64,000 bases of DNA from NCBI GenBank assembly GCA_029941905.1, contig JAPYTQ010000001.1, positions 186,001 through 250,000 of the forward strand, in the 5' to 3' direction. The translations under genes were made by a program, and so were the position numbers. The notes below the pieces were generated by a model, which did no database searches, was not told the DNA's origin, and saw nothing but the letters and a program-made list of their open reading frames with translations. Below are positions 54,299-62,994 of the stretch, one piece after another (position 1 is the first letter of the stretch; every line of letters starts with the position of its first letter). Source of the DNA: JAHRVQ01 sp029941905. Lineage in GTDB: Bacteria > Pseudomonadota > Gammaproteobacteria > Pseudomonadales > Azotimanducaceae.

Positions 54299-55102
54299 CT
54301 ACCTTCCCCTAAAGTTTGGGGGGCGCTTCTCAGCGAATGCCTGCCGCCCTTCCTTGTAGTCCTCACTGTCAAAACAGGCATCGACCATAGGTGCAATTTC
54401 CTTGGCGGCTTCCAGAACTGAATACTTTTCGAATGCATTGACGGCTGCCTTTGCTGCCTTGACCGTCAGGGGCGCATTCTTTGCTATCAGGTCAACATAA
54501 TCCTTAACCCTGGCTTCAATCTCCTGTTCAGACACAACGAAGTTCACCAGGCCAATTTTGAGTGCTTCGTCGGTCTCAAGAAATCGAGCGGTGAACATAA
54601 TATCACGTGCTGAAGATGGTCCAACCAGCCGTGCGAGTTTCGCCAACCCCGGATACTCATACCCCAGACCCAATCGAGCCGCCGGGACACCAAACTTTGA
54701 ACCGGGAGTGGCAAATCTTACATCCGCATTAAGGGCTATGGCTAAACCACCCCCAATACAAAAACCATGGATCATCGCAATCAATGGTTTGTTAAAATGA
54801 CCGAGCCAGTAGTGACCACGCTCCGAGATTTCAGCATACTGTTTTCGTTGAGTGGCATTGGCCCTGCGCTGATCAAACTCCGAAATGTCAGCCCCGGATG
54901 CGAATGCCCGACCACCGGCACCCGACATGACGACCACCAGCACACCATCATCTTCCTGAAAGACTTCCAGTGCATCCCCGATACCCCGCCACATTTCCAG
55001 CGATACGGCATTGCGTTTTTCAGGCTGATTGAAGGTAAGCCAACCAACGCCGCCTTCGACGCTCGCCAGTATCTTGCTGGTTTTTAGCTCAATACTTGTC
55101 AT
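54299..55102 (-). CDS. Enoyl-CoA hydratase/isomerase family protein
   Basis: 267 residues, crotonase fold. Seen: GVGWLTFNQPEKRNAVSLEMW, oxyanion segments GAGGRAFASGADISEF and AMIHGFCIGGGLAIALNADV, and AARLGLGYEYPGLAKL. A catalytic Glu is not certain at the standard positions: the sequence GLGYEYPG has Glu near the usual acid. It is 31 bp from the large zinc-ribbon gene. Role: hydration or isomerisation of a CoA thioester. Confidence 0.9.
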   Translation of the reverse strand: MTSIELKTSKILASVEGGVGWLTFNQPEKRNAVSLEMWRGIGDALEVFQEDDGVLVVVMSGAGGRAFASGADISEFDQRRANATQRKQYAEISERGHYWLGHFNKPLIAMIHGFCIGGGLAIALNADVRFATPGSKFGVPAARLGLGYEYPGLAKLARLVGPSSARDIMFTARFLETDEALKIGLVNFVVSEQEIEARVKDYVDLIAKNAPLTVKAAKAAVNAFEKYSVLEAAKEIAPMVDACFDSEDYKEGRQAFAEKRPPNFRGR

Positions 55103-55769
55103 AGAAAACAGTATCCCGCAAGGATTCTACCGAAGTCTCGATTCGAAACTGCTTTTTGTATTTCTGCTTTTTCCATCAGAGGGGAGAGATTAACGAAATT
55201 AGGGTCAGTCTGCGAGCGGATACCGACCGACACCACAACCTATTGTGCAACGCAATATTCCTCGACCCGTGCCTGCAAGTGTTGGACGCAGGACTATTCG
55301 CTTCTATTTCGTCTTGATCAACGTTGATTTTTGCGACTGTGGAGGACAATTTGCCGCGTGTTAGCCCCACATACCGCCTGTGTGGCGCAAGGCTACTATG
55401 AGAGGAAGGTCAGTGACACCGATGCGATTAAGATTACGCATATTGACCCCACTAATAATTTGGTAAGAACTCGATCCAATCGCAAAATAAACGACTACTA
55501 CTTGATAATCTTTGTATAAGGCTAACAAACTACCTGCCTGCAACCCAGTTGGTATAGATCAAAGGAGAGAATTCATGGACGAAAGTGAACCCCATGCCCA
55601 AAACTGTACTCTACCGCAATATCAGTTATATAAAACAAATACTTAGGGAGCCTCTGAGTAAACAGAAGTTCTGCAAGCCCGTTGTCAGTGCGAACACTCA
55701 CCGATAAGCATTTTTACTCAGCGCACAGTTTGGGTAAGATACTATCTGCAAAAAAGACCAGAACCGATT
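55103..55769. other. Intergenic region with no clear gene
   Basis: 667 bp between the enoyl-CoA hydratase and metX. A 62-codon plus-strand frame (55331-55519) has a protein-like stretch (ITHIDPTNNLVRTRSNR), but no family, start signal or second support was found. At about 55647 the sequence TAGGGAGCCTCTGAGTAA matches the family-B MITE end (16 of 18), as a solitary or decayed end. The metX promoter must lie nearby. Confidence 0.5.
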
Positions 55770-56894
55770 ATGACCAGCGCCAGACAACATCACCTTATCG
55801 ACAGCACATTTCGTATGCAACATGGCCAGTTACAGAAGCCGACCGTGGCATACGAAACCTGGGGAGAACTTAATTACCAGAAGGACAATGCAGTTCTGCT
55901 GTTCACCGGTCTTTCACCTTCGGCACACGCCGCCTCATCTGATCTTGACCCCTCCGCTGGTTGGTGGGAACAAATGATCGGACCAGGAAAACCTCTAGAT
56001 ACGTCAAAGTACCTGCTGGTTTGTGTTAATTCCCTGGGCAGCTGTTTCGGTTCAACAGGTCCCGCGAGCATTAACCCGGAAACCCAAAAACCCTATGCCT
56101 TAACATTCCCCGTGCTGACCCTGGAGGATATTGCACGAGCAGGTCACGAAGTGGTTCGATCATTGAATATCAAACAGCTTCACGCGGTCGTTGGGGCTTC
56201 GATGGGAGGCATGACCGCGTTAGCCTATACCGTGCTATTCCCAGATGCCGCAAAGTCACTAGTGAGTATTTCATCTGCTGCGAGAGCTATGCCTTACTCC
56301 ATTTCCCTGAGATCCCTGCAAAGGGAAATGATTCGAAACGATCCACTCTGGCAAGATGGTAACTATCCAGTCGGGCAAGGGCCTGTTGACGGGATGCAAA
56401 TGGCGCGAAAACTCGGCATGTTGACCTATCGCAGCCCAAAAGAATTTCAACAGAGATTTGGTCGGGAGCTGGTCGCCGAAGAAAGAAAAGCCGGTGACTC
56501 CTTTGGTATTACGTTTGAAGTGGAATCTTATCTGCAGGCTCACGCAAGCAAGTTTACCGGCACCTTCGATGCAAACTGCTACCTTCATCTGTCCCGGGCG
56601 ATGGATATGTTTGATATCGCCGATCATGGCGGCTCACTGCCTAACGGATTAGCAAGGGTGGGGGCAAAAAGGGTGTTGATAATAGGCGTAGAAACAGATG
56701 TATTGTTTCCCATCGAACAACAAAAAGAACTGGCTGAAGAATTGGAGGATGGTAAGCGAGAGGTTCAATTATTCGTCTTACCGTCAATTCAGGGACACGA
56801 TTCTTTTCTGGTCGATATGGATCGATTTCGCCCGGTGCTCTGCGATTTCTTCAATTGCTCAATGAACCAGCCAGGGAAACTCAAAAGCGCCTAG
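55770..56894 (+). CDS. metX: MetX-like homoserine/serine O-acyltransferase
   Basis: 374 residues, alpha/beta hydrolase fold. Seen: GPGKPLDTSKYLLVCVNSLG, SCFGSTGPASINPETQKPYA, nucleophile GASMGGMTALAY (Ser144), VETDVLFPIEQQKELAEEL (acid) and GHDSFLVD (His). It transfers an acetyl or succinyl group to homoserine or serine; acceptor and donor cannot be distinguished by eye. The ATG at 55770 fits the family. The product feeds methionine or cysteine synthesis. Confidence 0.9.
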   Translation: MTSARQHHLIDSTFRMQHGQLQKPTVAYETWGELNYQKDNAVLLFTGLSPSAHAASSDLDPSAGWWEQMIGPGKPLDTSKYLLVCVNSLGSCFGSTGPASINPETQKPYALTFPVLTLEDIARAGHEVVRSLNIKQLHAVVGASMGGMTALAYTVLFPDAAKSLVSISSAARAMPYSISLRSLQREMIRNDPLWQDGNYPVGQGPVDGMQMARKLGMLTYRSPKEFQQRFGRELVAEERKAGDSFGITFEVESYLQAHASKFTGTFDANCYLHLSRAMDMFDIADHGGSLPNGLARVGAKRVLIIGVETDVLFPIEQQKELAEELEDGKREVQLFVLPSIQGHDSFLVDMDRFRPVLCDFFNCSMNQPGKLKSA

Positions 56895-57096
56895 TGTGGT
56901 GTCCTATACAAAACGTGCTTTAAGTGGTGCTCACTTTTTTGTTACACGGCGACGGAGTCAGAAGAGACTACGAGGAAGCCGTTAGGCTGTATCGACTATC
57001 AGCAGATCAAGGGATCGCACCAAGCTTACCTAGCCCGCCACCACCTGGCCATTGAGTGATTTGCTTAATGTTGGTTTGCTACCGGACACTACACTC
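56893..57096. repeat. Inverted-repeat-bounded remnant beside metX (about 204 bp)
   Basis: AGTGTGGTGTCC (56894-56905) and GGACACTACACT (57084-57095) form inverted 12-bp ends with one mismatch. The same AGTGTAGTGTCC sequence occurs at 35867-35878 at the edge of the tandem repeats. The pair encloses a fragment of a Sel1-like gene. It looks like an insertion scar or a decayed mobile segment; no transposase remains. Confidence 0.45.
56948..57055 (+). pseudogene. Fragment of a Sel1-like repeat protein
   Basis: Translation of the plus strand gives GDGVRRDYEEAVRLYRLSAD, QGIAPSLPSPP..., then TGA at 57053-57055. GDGVxxDYxEAxxLYRLSADQG is the consensus of one Sel1 (TPR-like) repeat, so this is one repeat of a lost gene. 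No start or upstream repeats are visible. It lies inside the inverted-repeat-bounded segment after metX. Confidence 0.6.
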
Positions 57097-57164
57097 GTTG
57101 TCCAGTATTTCCAGACATTCCGTAAAACCAGTTAGGAACATAAACACCACTTTTCATAAGCATT

Positions 57165-57332
57165 TGTTCTTTAACATGTGCGGATAATAGGAGTAATATT
57201 GTATTTAGGAATGGAGACATTCCGCACATAAGGCGGACACTTAAATCTGCCAGCGTACGAAAGACGCCGAGGTCTGAAAACTCTAAGGGAGTCTCGGAGT
57301 CGTGAAGTACACATCGGATAACGCGTATCCAC
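57165..57332. other. Structured intergenic segment upstream of a terminator, possible ncRNA
   Basis: Contains a 9-bp inverted repeat, ATGTGCGGA (about 57175-57183) with TCCGCACAT (about 57221-57229), and a CCGAG/CTCGG hairpin around 57270-57298 flanking GTCTGAAAACTCTAAGGGAGT. No coding signal. A strong terminator follows at 57333. The remaining intergenic sequence to 57473 shows nothing else. Confidence 0.3.
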
Positions 57333-57362
57333 AAGCCCAGCTCTGCTGGGCTTGCTTATTTT
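57333..57362 (+). terminator. Rho-independent terminator
   Basis: AAGCCCAGC-TCT-GCTGGGCTT is a perfect 9-bp stem with a 3-nt loop, followed by GCTTATTTT. The T-rich tail follows on the plus strand. The nearest upstream plus-strand gene, metX, ends about 440 bp before it, so it may end a longer metX transcript or a small RNA. Confidence 0.7.
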
Positions 57363-57473
57363 GGAACTGGAAAACTCAAATTCACATCGAAGAAATGATC
57401 GGTCGCCGAATCCGAATAACCTGATTTCGACTCAGATCACAACGCAGCAGTTGTGAGTGTTGAGTGGAAGTTA

Positions 57474-58604
57474 TTAGTACCCTTGTGTTACCCCATATCT
57501 ATCACGATGAAACGCACTGTTTCCAAGTGCATGTTCACAGACCCTGGATCGCTTCATAAAGAAACCAATTTCGTACTCATCGGTCATGCCAATACCGCCA
57601 TGCATTTGCACGCCTTCGCTGCTGACCAGATTGTAGGTATCGTTCAAACGGGCTTTTGTCAGGCTGGCCAGCTCTGCAATTTGATCGGAATCATCGTCCA
57701 GGGCGGACAATGCTTCGAGAACCACGGATTTTGACAGTTCCACTTCACAGAACATTTGTGCTGCCCGGTGTTTTAATCCCTGGAATGAACCAATAGGCAC
57801 ACCGAATTGCTCACGAACCTTCAAATATTCAATGGTGCGTTCAAAACACTCCTGAATACCACCTAACATTTCTGCGGAAAGTAAAATACGGCCTGTGTCC
57901 AGCACACGGTCCAATACATCAGCACCCTGACCTGCCTCGCCAAGCAGAATCCCTTCCGCGCCTTCAAATTCTATGTTCGAGGCATTGCGGCTATCTGCCA
58001 TGATTGTGCGCGTGATCTTGACGGCAGGTGAGTTGCTATCCACCAGCACCAGCGATATGCCATCTCGATCTCCGCTTTTGCCGGATGTTCTGGCTACAAC
58101 CACGATTTTGTTCGCCACATGGCCGTCCAGCACAAATTTCTTGCTGCCGGTGACGGTATAACCACCGCCGGATTTCTCAGCCGCGGTACTGACGCCGTAT
58201 GGATTGTGGTGGGGAGACTCTTCCAACGCGAGAGTGAGTAAAAGCTCGCCGCCTGCCACCTGGGGCAGAAGTTCGCTTTTAAGCTCATCCGAACCACCAT
58301 GAAGGATAGCGGTCGCTCCCAGGGCAGCAGTGGCAAACAAAGGTGAGGCAGCGAGCGTTCGACCGCACTCCTCCATCACGACGCCCATGCCAAGATAACC
58401 AAATCCGAGACCACCAAAGTCTTCAGGGATTGTGATACCCGCCCAACCCAGTTCCACCATCTGTTGCCAGGTCGCGGAATCGAAGCCACTGTCGCTTTTG
58501 TCATCCCGTAATGTGCGCAATTGTGTGATAGGTGTGTTATTCGTGCAGAAATCTTTCGCTGCATCCTTCAGCATATTTTGTTCTTCGTTAAGTACCAATG
58601 GCAT
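57474..58604 (-). CDS. Acyl-CoA dehydrogenase
   Basis: 376 residues from ATG at 58604 (MPLVLNEEQNMLKDAAKDF). Seen: GITIPEDFGGLGFGYLGMGVVMEE, LALEESPHHNP, GSKKFVLDGHVANKIVV, MLGGIQECFERTIEYLKVREQFG (FAD contact), and QMHGGIGMTDEYEIGFFMKR (C-terminal FAD/QMHGG motif). It pairs with the downstream-strand partner starting at 59876; such pairs often form heteromers on steroid or side-chain CoA esters (known for the alpha2beta2 ACADs), which is inference here. Confidence 0.92.
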   Translation of the reverse strand: MPLVLNEEQNMLKDAAKDFCTNNTPITQLRTLRDDKSDSGFDSATWQQMVELGWAGITIPEDFGGLGFGYLGMGVVMEECGRTLAASPLFATAALGATAILHGGSDELKSELLPQVAGGELLLTLALEESPHHNPYGVSTAAEKSGGGYTVTGSKKFVLDGHVANKIVVVARTSGKSGDRDGISLVLVDSNSPAVKITRTIMADSRNASNIEFEGAEGILLGEAGQGADVLDRVLDTGRILLSAEMLGGIQECFERTIEYLKVREQFGVPIGSFQGLKHRAAQMFCEVELSKSVVLEALSALDDDSDQIAELASLTKARLNDTYNLVSSEGVQMHGGIGMTDEYEIGFFMKRSRVCEHALGNSAFHRDRYGVTQGY

Positions 58605-58676
58605 CTGAGTTGCTCCTAGTCGTGCTTTCAAAAATCTGGTGTTTACGCCAGGTTGGACCCGGCAGTTTTAATTATA

Positions 58677-59876
58677 TCAATCTGGCAAGCCAAGTACTCG
58701 CTTGGCAATAATATTCATTTGAACCTCTGAACTGCCACCGGCAATCGAACTTGCCTTGGATCTCAGCCAGGTTCGTGTCAGTACCTGCTCTTCACCGCTG
58801 AATGTCTCGCCCTCCCAACCCATGGATTGAGTACCCATTACCTTCAGCTGCAGTTCCAATCGCTCCTTGCCAATTTCCGAACCGTAGTACTTAAACATCG
58901 ATGTGGCATAAGTCGCGGTCTCACCCTTGTCATTTTCTGCCATGGCTCGTTGCTGGGTAAGACCATATACCCGGTGATCCATATCATTCTGAACGATGGA
59001 ACCTCTCAATGTTCCGTCTGCCAGTTTACCATCCACAAGACCTACGTATTCCGTGGCAATAGCCGACAACTCACGCATCCCGTCGTATCGGCCTCGTCGA
59101 CCGCCGGAATTCATACCCGAGATGGAACTCCGTTCGTGCTGTAGCAGTCGTTTACCCACTGTCCAGCCCCGATTGAGCTGCCCAACCAGGTCGTTCTTCT
59201 GCACCAGGGCATCATCAAAAAACGTTTCACAAAAAGGCGAATTACCGCTGATCAATTTTATGGGTTTCACCGACACACCAGCTTGGTCCATATCAATCAA
59301 TACGAAGCTGATTCCCTCATGCTTCGGTGCCTGGGGATCTGTACGCACCAGTGTAAATATCCAATCGGCAAACTGAGCACCGGATGTCCAGATTTTCTGC
59401 CCGTTAACCTGGAAGTAATCACCCTTGTCTTCGCATTTTGTCTGCAGACTGGCAAGGTCCGACCCGGCTCCCGGTTCGCTATAACCCTGGCACCAGCGTA
59501 TCTCTCCATTGGCTATTTTGGGTAAATGTTCTTTCTTCTGCTCTTCAGTGCCGTAATCCAATAGTGTCGGACCAATCATGCTGAACCCCATACCACCAAT
59601 GGGGCTTCGGGCATTGATGGCAATCATTTCATCCTGCAGTACCAGGAACTGTGCTTTCGACAAATCCGCGCCACCGTATTCCTGGGGCCACATGGGCGCC
59701 GTCCAGCCCTTGTCTGCCATGCGGTCAAGCCACAATTTAGCATCAGGATTCTTGTACTGCTGTTTCTTACCCCCGCCGATAAACTGATCTTCTGTAGCGG
59801 GTTCCTTCATGCTGGCCGGGCAGTTTGCCCCCAGCCACGCTCTCGTATCGAGACGAAACTCGTCCAATGCCCCCAT
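58677..59876 (-). CDS. Acyl-CoA dehydrogenase (second, adjacent)
   Basis: 399 residues from ATG at 59876, which follows GGAGGACTGTC. Seen: APMWPQEYGGADLSKAQFLVLQ, RWCQGYSEPGAGSDLASLQT, VNGQKIWTSGAQFADWIFTLVRTD, KRLLQHERSSISG and a C-terminal IAGGSSEVQMNIIAKRVLGLP. The motif SEPGAGSDLAS is complete. It lies 72 bp upstream of the other acyl-CoA dehydrogenase on the same strand, so they are probably co-transcribed. Confidence 0.92.
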   Translation of the reverse strand: MGALDEFRLDTRAWLGANCPASMKEPATEDQFIGGGKKQQYKNPDAKLWLDRMADKGWTAPMWPQEYGGADLSKAQFLVLQDEMIAINARSPIGGMGFSMIGPTLLDYGTEEQKKEHLPKIANGEIRWCQGYSEPGAGSDLASLQTKCEDKGDYFQVNGQKIWTSGAQFADWIFTLVRTDPQAPKHEGISFVLIDMDQAGVSVKPIKLISGNSPFCETFFDDALVQKNDLVGQLNRGWTVGKRLLQHERSSISGMNSGGRRGRYDGMRELSAIATEYVGLVDGKLADGTLRGSIVQNDMDHRVYGLTQQRAMAENDKGETATYATSMFKYYGSEIGKERLELQLKVMGTQSMGWEGETFSGEEQVLTRTWLRSKASSIAGGSSEVQMNIIAKRVLGLPD

Positions 59877-60071
59877 GACAGTCCTCCATTGCTTTATTAG
59901 CAAATGTTGATTGGATGATAGTCCGAAATATTTCTAAGCCGTACACTATCAAATTAGTCCAGGCAAAAAAATACCTAACGCGCTCAATGATCAGATTGAT
60001 ACGAGAACCTTAATGTTGCCTATGCAGGCTTCGGGCAAAAAACGAGAGACAAATCGGATCCGAATCGTCGT

Positions 60072-60789
60072 TCAGCCGGTCATATCCAGGCTGGTCGATG
60101 CCAGAGCCTGGAATTCTATCGCCAATTTGGGCCCAGCGCCTTCATCCTCATGTTTAAAGTACGCATGACAGTGTACAAAACCGGCTTCAAGCGCTGTTTT
60201 TACCCATTTACGCAAACCACGTTTGTCGTAACCGGGATTTCTTAGTCGAAAGTATCCCCAATCAGCAGTTGCCACGAAAGGTAACGTCGAATCTTCACTC
60301 TGAGAATGCACAAGCGCAACATTCTGGTTACGCAGGCATGCAAACACCTGCTCATCGAACCAGGACTCATGGCGAAATTCGATAGCAGCAGGTACGGTAC
60401 CGGGAATCAGGGACAGGAATGATTTAAGCCGCTCAATATTGCATCTCATATTCGGAGGCAACTGGAACAGCAGCGCACCAAGCTTATCGCCTAGAACCGC
60501 AGTATTTTTTGATCAGGTATTGCATCGTTTCGTCTGTCTCTTTGAGTCTTTTCTGATGGGTTATGCGACGAGAAGCCTTGATGACAAACCGAAAAGTCTC
60601 TGGTGTCTCACTTGACCAATTCTGCAATACGACCCGTTTCGGCATACGGTAGAAGGTGTTGTTGATCTCAACCGCTCCGAGTTGAGAAGCATAATATGAC
60701 AACATCTCGTTGTCCTTCAGACCTTGAGGATAAAATACGCCCTTCCATTGTTTGTAGCTGAAGCCACTGGTACCAACAAAAAATGTCAT
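60072..60789 (-). pseudogene. DUF72 (YecE-like) gene with a +1 base frameshift in an A6 run
   Basis: An N-terminal half (60789 to 60484; MTFFVGTSGFSYKQWKGVFYP, EINNTFYRMPKR) and a C-terminal half (60461 down to 60072; IEFRHESWFDEQVF, DWGYFRLR, HCHAYFKHEDEG) belong to one DUF72 protein of about 238 residues but lie in different frames. Dropping one A from the AAAAAA run (plus-strand T6 at 60505-60510) restores a continuous reading through IKNTAVLGDKLGALLFQLPPN. Could be a real null mutation, transcriptional slippage or a sequencing error. Confidence 0.8.
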
Positions 60790-60906
60790 TCGCCCCGGTC
60801 CTCACGAATTATCAGGCAATATCAAAACCCTGGGGACGAAAGTTTACCTTTTATTTTTGGACTTACAAAATTGTGCTGCCGGGTCGAAGTGACTGCCGCA
60901 TCGTAC

Positions 60907-61905
60907 CTACACCAACGTGCCACTCATCATGTTGATCGCTGCATCCAGCGCTTTCCCCAGGCCACCCTCGTTTGCCCTGTTGCTACCGGCAATATCAAAT
61001 GCGGTACCATGATCCACTGAGGTACGAATGAAAGGAATCCCCATTGTCGCGGTGATGCTATCCTCGAAGTTGTGCATCTTGATCGCGATATGCCCCTGGT
61101 CATGGTAGAGGGCCATCACAGCATCAAACTCACCATTAACCGCCCGATAGAAAACAGAATCCGCAGGATAGGGCCCAACGACATCCAATCCCAGTTCACG
61201 GGCCTTTTCAACTGCGGGTGCAATCTCATCATGTTCCTCACTACCTAACATGCCGCCTTCACTCCCATGAGGGTTCAAGGCAGCCACAGCAATACGCGGT
61301 TCCTTGCCGGACCATCGACGCAGATGCCGAGCAGTCAACAACAGTTTCTCAACGAGTATAGGTGTTTTCACATATCTCACGGCATCGGCGAGGGACTTAT
61401 GTGTAGACAAATGTGCAACCTTAAGGCCCGTGGTCATCAACAAGGTTGCTGTTAATTCTGCCCCGGTCATTCGACCCAATATTTCCTGGTGACCAATATC
61501 ACCATGATACCCGGCGGCATGCACAGCTTCTTTATTGATGGGACAGGTAACAACACCCTGTATTTCACCCGCCAATGCCATATTCACCGATGACTCGAAG
61601 AACGCAACTGCAGCATGGCCACAAGCGTCACAGACCCGCCCCATCTCCAGATGGTCAGCATCGAATTCAATCGGCTCGACTACCTGTATCACATCGGATA
61701 CAGGCGTCACCTCTTTCACGGATGAGCGAATGACGATCGGGGTCTCAATGCCCGTCTGCTGCATAGCCAGCTTCAGACAGGCCGCGTTGCCAATGACAAA
61801 AGGTTGGGCGCGGGAATATACATCAGGTCGACTGAGCGTTTTTACCGCTATTTCAGCACCCACGCCTGCAGGATCACCCATGGTTACCGCCAAGAGAGGG
61901 TTCAT
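60907..61905 (-). CDS. pdxA: 4-hydroxythreonine-4-phosphate dehydrogenase
   Basis: 332 residues. Seen: the N-terminus LLAVTMGDPAGVGAEIAVKTL, GEIQGVVTCPINKEA, HLSTHKSLADAV, LYHDQGHIAIKMHNFEDSI and SVDHGTAFDIAGSNRANEGG, with the three metal-binding histidines of PdxA. It acts in the vitamin B6 pathway. PdxA-like homologues also occur in catabolic operons (PdxA2 with terephthalate or hydroxythreonate substrates), so biosynthetic function is likely but not proven by context. Confidence 0.92.
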   Translation of the reverse strand: MNPLLAVTMGDPAGVGAEIAVKTLSRPDVYSRAQPFVIGNAACLKLAMQQTGIETPIVIRSSVKEVTPVSDVIQVVEPIEFDADHLEMGRVCDACGHAAVAFFESSVNMALAGEIQGVVTCPINKEAVHAAGYHGDIGHQEILGRMTGAELTATLLMTTGLKVAHLSTHKSLADAVRYVKTPILVEKLLLTARHLRRWSGKEPRIAVAALNPHGSEGGMLGSEEHDEIAPAVEKARELGLDVVGPYPADSVFYRAVNGEFDAVMALYHDQGHIAIKMHNFEDSITATMGIPFIRTSVDHGTAFDIAGSNRANEGGLGKALDAAINMMSGTLV

Positions 61906-61967
61906 AATTCACCCATATTCTGATTTTTGTTGTTTGATACCGTTTTTGTCTAACACCAAAGTAGCGT

Positions 61968-62864
61968 TTATCGCTTTCCTAAAATGAACTCTGCCACCAA
62001 TTGTGGATTCTGATTGGGCATAAAATGCGTCAACTGCGGTAAGTAGACATCCCGACCATTACCAAACAGGTCGGCCAGCCCAGTCCACGTCGGGGATTTG
62101 CTGAAATCAAGTTCTGTACTCTCACTTTCGCGCTGCTGTGCTCTTAGCACTGTAACAGGTATGGTTATTTTTTCGACCAGTTCATGAATATCCACAGATG
62201 AGTTACCCATGTAAATGGCGGCTTCTACCTCTGGTGGGCATGCCAGGTTGAATCCAAGGCCTTGCGGGTCAGGAACTAAGCCATATTCACAATAATCCTG
62301 CAGTGATTCCTTTAGCCAGGTGCTGTAACTTCCTCTGCCCTCAAAATTGTCGAACATCGCTTGCGCATCGGCGAACTGATTCCTCCTCCGCGCGACAGGA
62401 TGGCCGCCCCCTTCAATGATAAAATTCTCATGTGGCGACCCGGCCTGAACATAGAACTCCGGGTCCATTATAACCGGGTCAACTAAGACAGCGCGTTTAA
62501 ACCTGCCCGGTTCGTGAGCCATGGTCTGGCTCAAGGCGTGTCCACCCATTGAATGTCCAACACCCACCACCTCGTTCAGATCAAGGCTGTTAACAAGAGC
62601 GGTGACATCGGCACCAAACTGGTCCCAGCCGAACGGTCCCTTGTTTTTACTCCGGCCATGTCCACGCAGGTCAATGGCGATTATGTGCTCGTCACCCAGA
62701 TACTTAATAGTTTGATCCCAGCATCGGGCGTGGAATCCTGTGGCATGAATCAAAAAAATGGTTTCCTCTGCCGGATCTTTCTCTCCCCATTCAAACCAGC
62801 ATAACTCTGTGTCATTGATCTCAAGGTAATTTTCTTTACACGCTCTCACGGCTAAATCCTTCAA
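61968..62864 (-). CDS. Alpha/beta hydrolase
   Basis: 298 residues. Seen: IFLIHATGFHARCWDQTIKYL, IAIDLRGHGRSKNKGPFGWDQFGADV, VVGVGHSMGGHAL with the nucleophile elbow GHSMGG, and LTHFMPNQNPQLVAEFIL at the C-terminus with the catalytic His. The group is typical of esterases or C-C hydrolases. It is encoded 62 bp before pdxA on the same strand. Substrate unknown. Confidence 0.9.
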   Translation of the reverse strand: MKDLAVRACKENYLEINDTELCWFEWGEKDPAEETIFLIHATGFHARCWDQTIKYLGDEHIIAIDLRGHGRSKNKGPFGWDQFGADVTALVNSLDLNEVVGVGHSMGGHALSQTMAHEPGRFKRAVLVDPVIMDPEFYVQAGSPHENFIIEGGGHPVARRRNQFADAQAMFDNFEGRGSYSTWLKESLQDYCEYGLVPDPQGLGFNLACPPEVEAAIYMGNSSVDIHELVEKITIPVTVLRAQQRESESTELDFSKSPTWTGLADLFGNGRDVYLPQLTHFMPNQNPQLVAEFILGKR

Positions 62865-62994
62865 TTCAAAATAGACGTCCCAACAGGCAATGCTAGCCTG
62901 AGTGCTACCAACTCACAATCATGCACACCATTCACGATGTTGATACTATCCATCCCTTTTGCACGCGACCCACCAAAACCAGAAAAACAATCCA

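Noticed and set aside
55331..55519. 62-codon plus-strand frame in the intergenic region upstream of metX
   Set aside because: No ribosome-binding site, no recognisable family and no conserved neighbour; kept as an observation only in the intergenic entry.
60484..60789. DUF72 interruption as a recoded selenocysteine codon
   Set aside because: The halves lie in different frames and the stop is TAA, so a frameshift and not recoding explains it.
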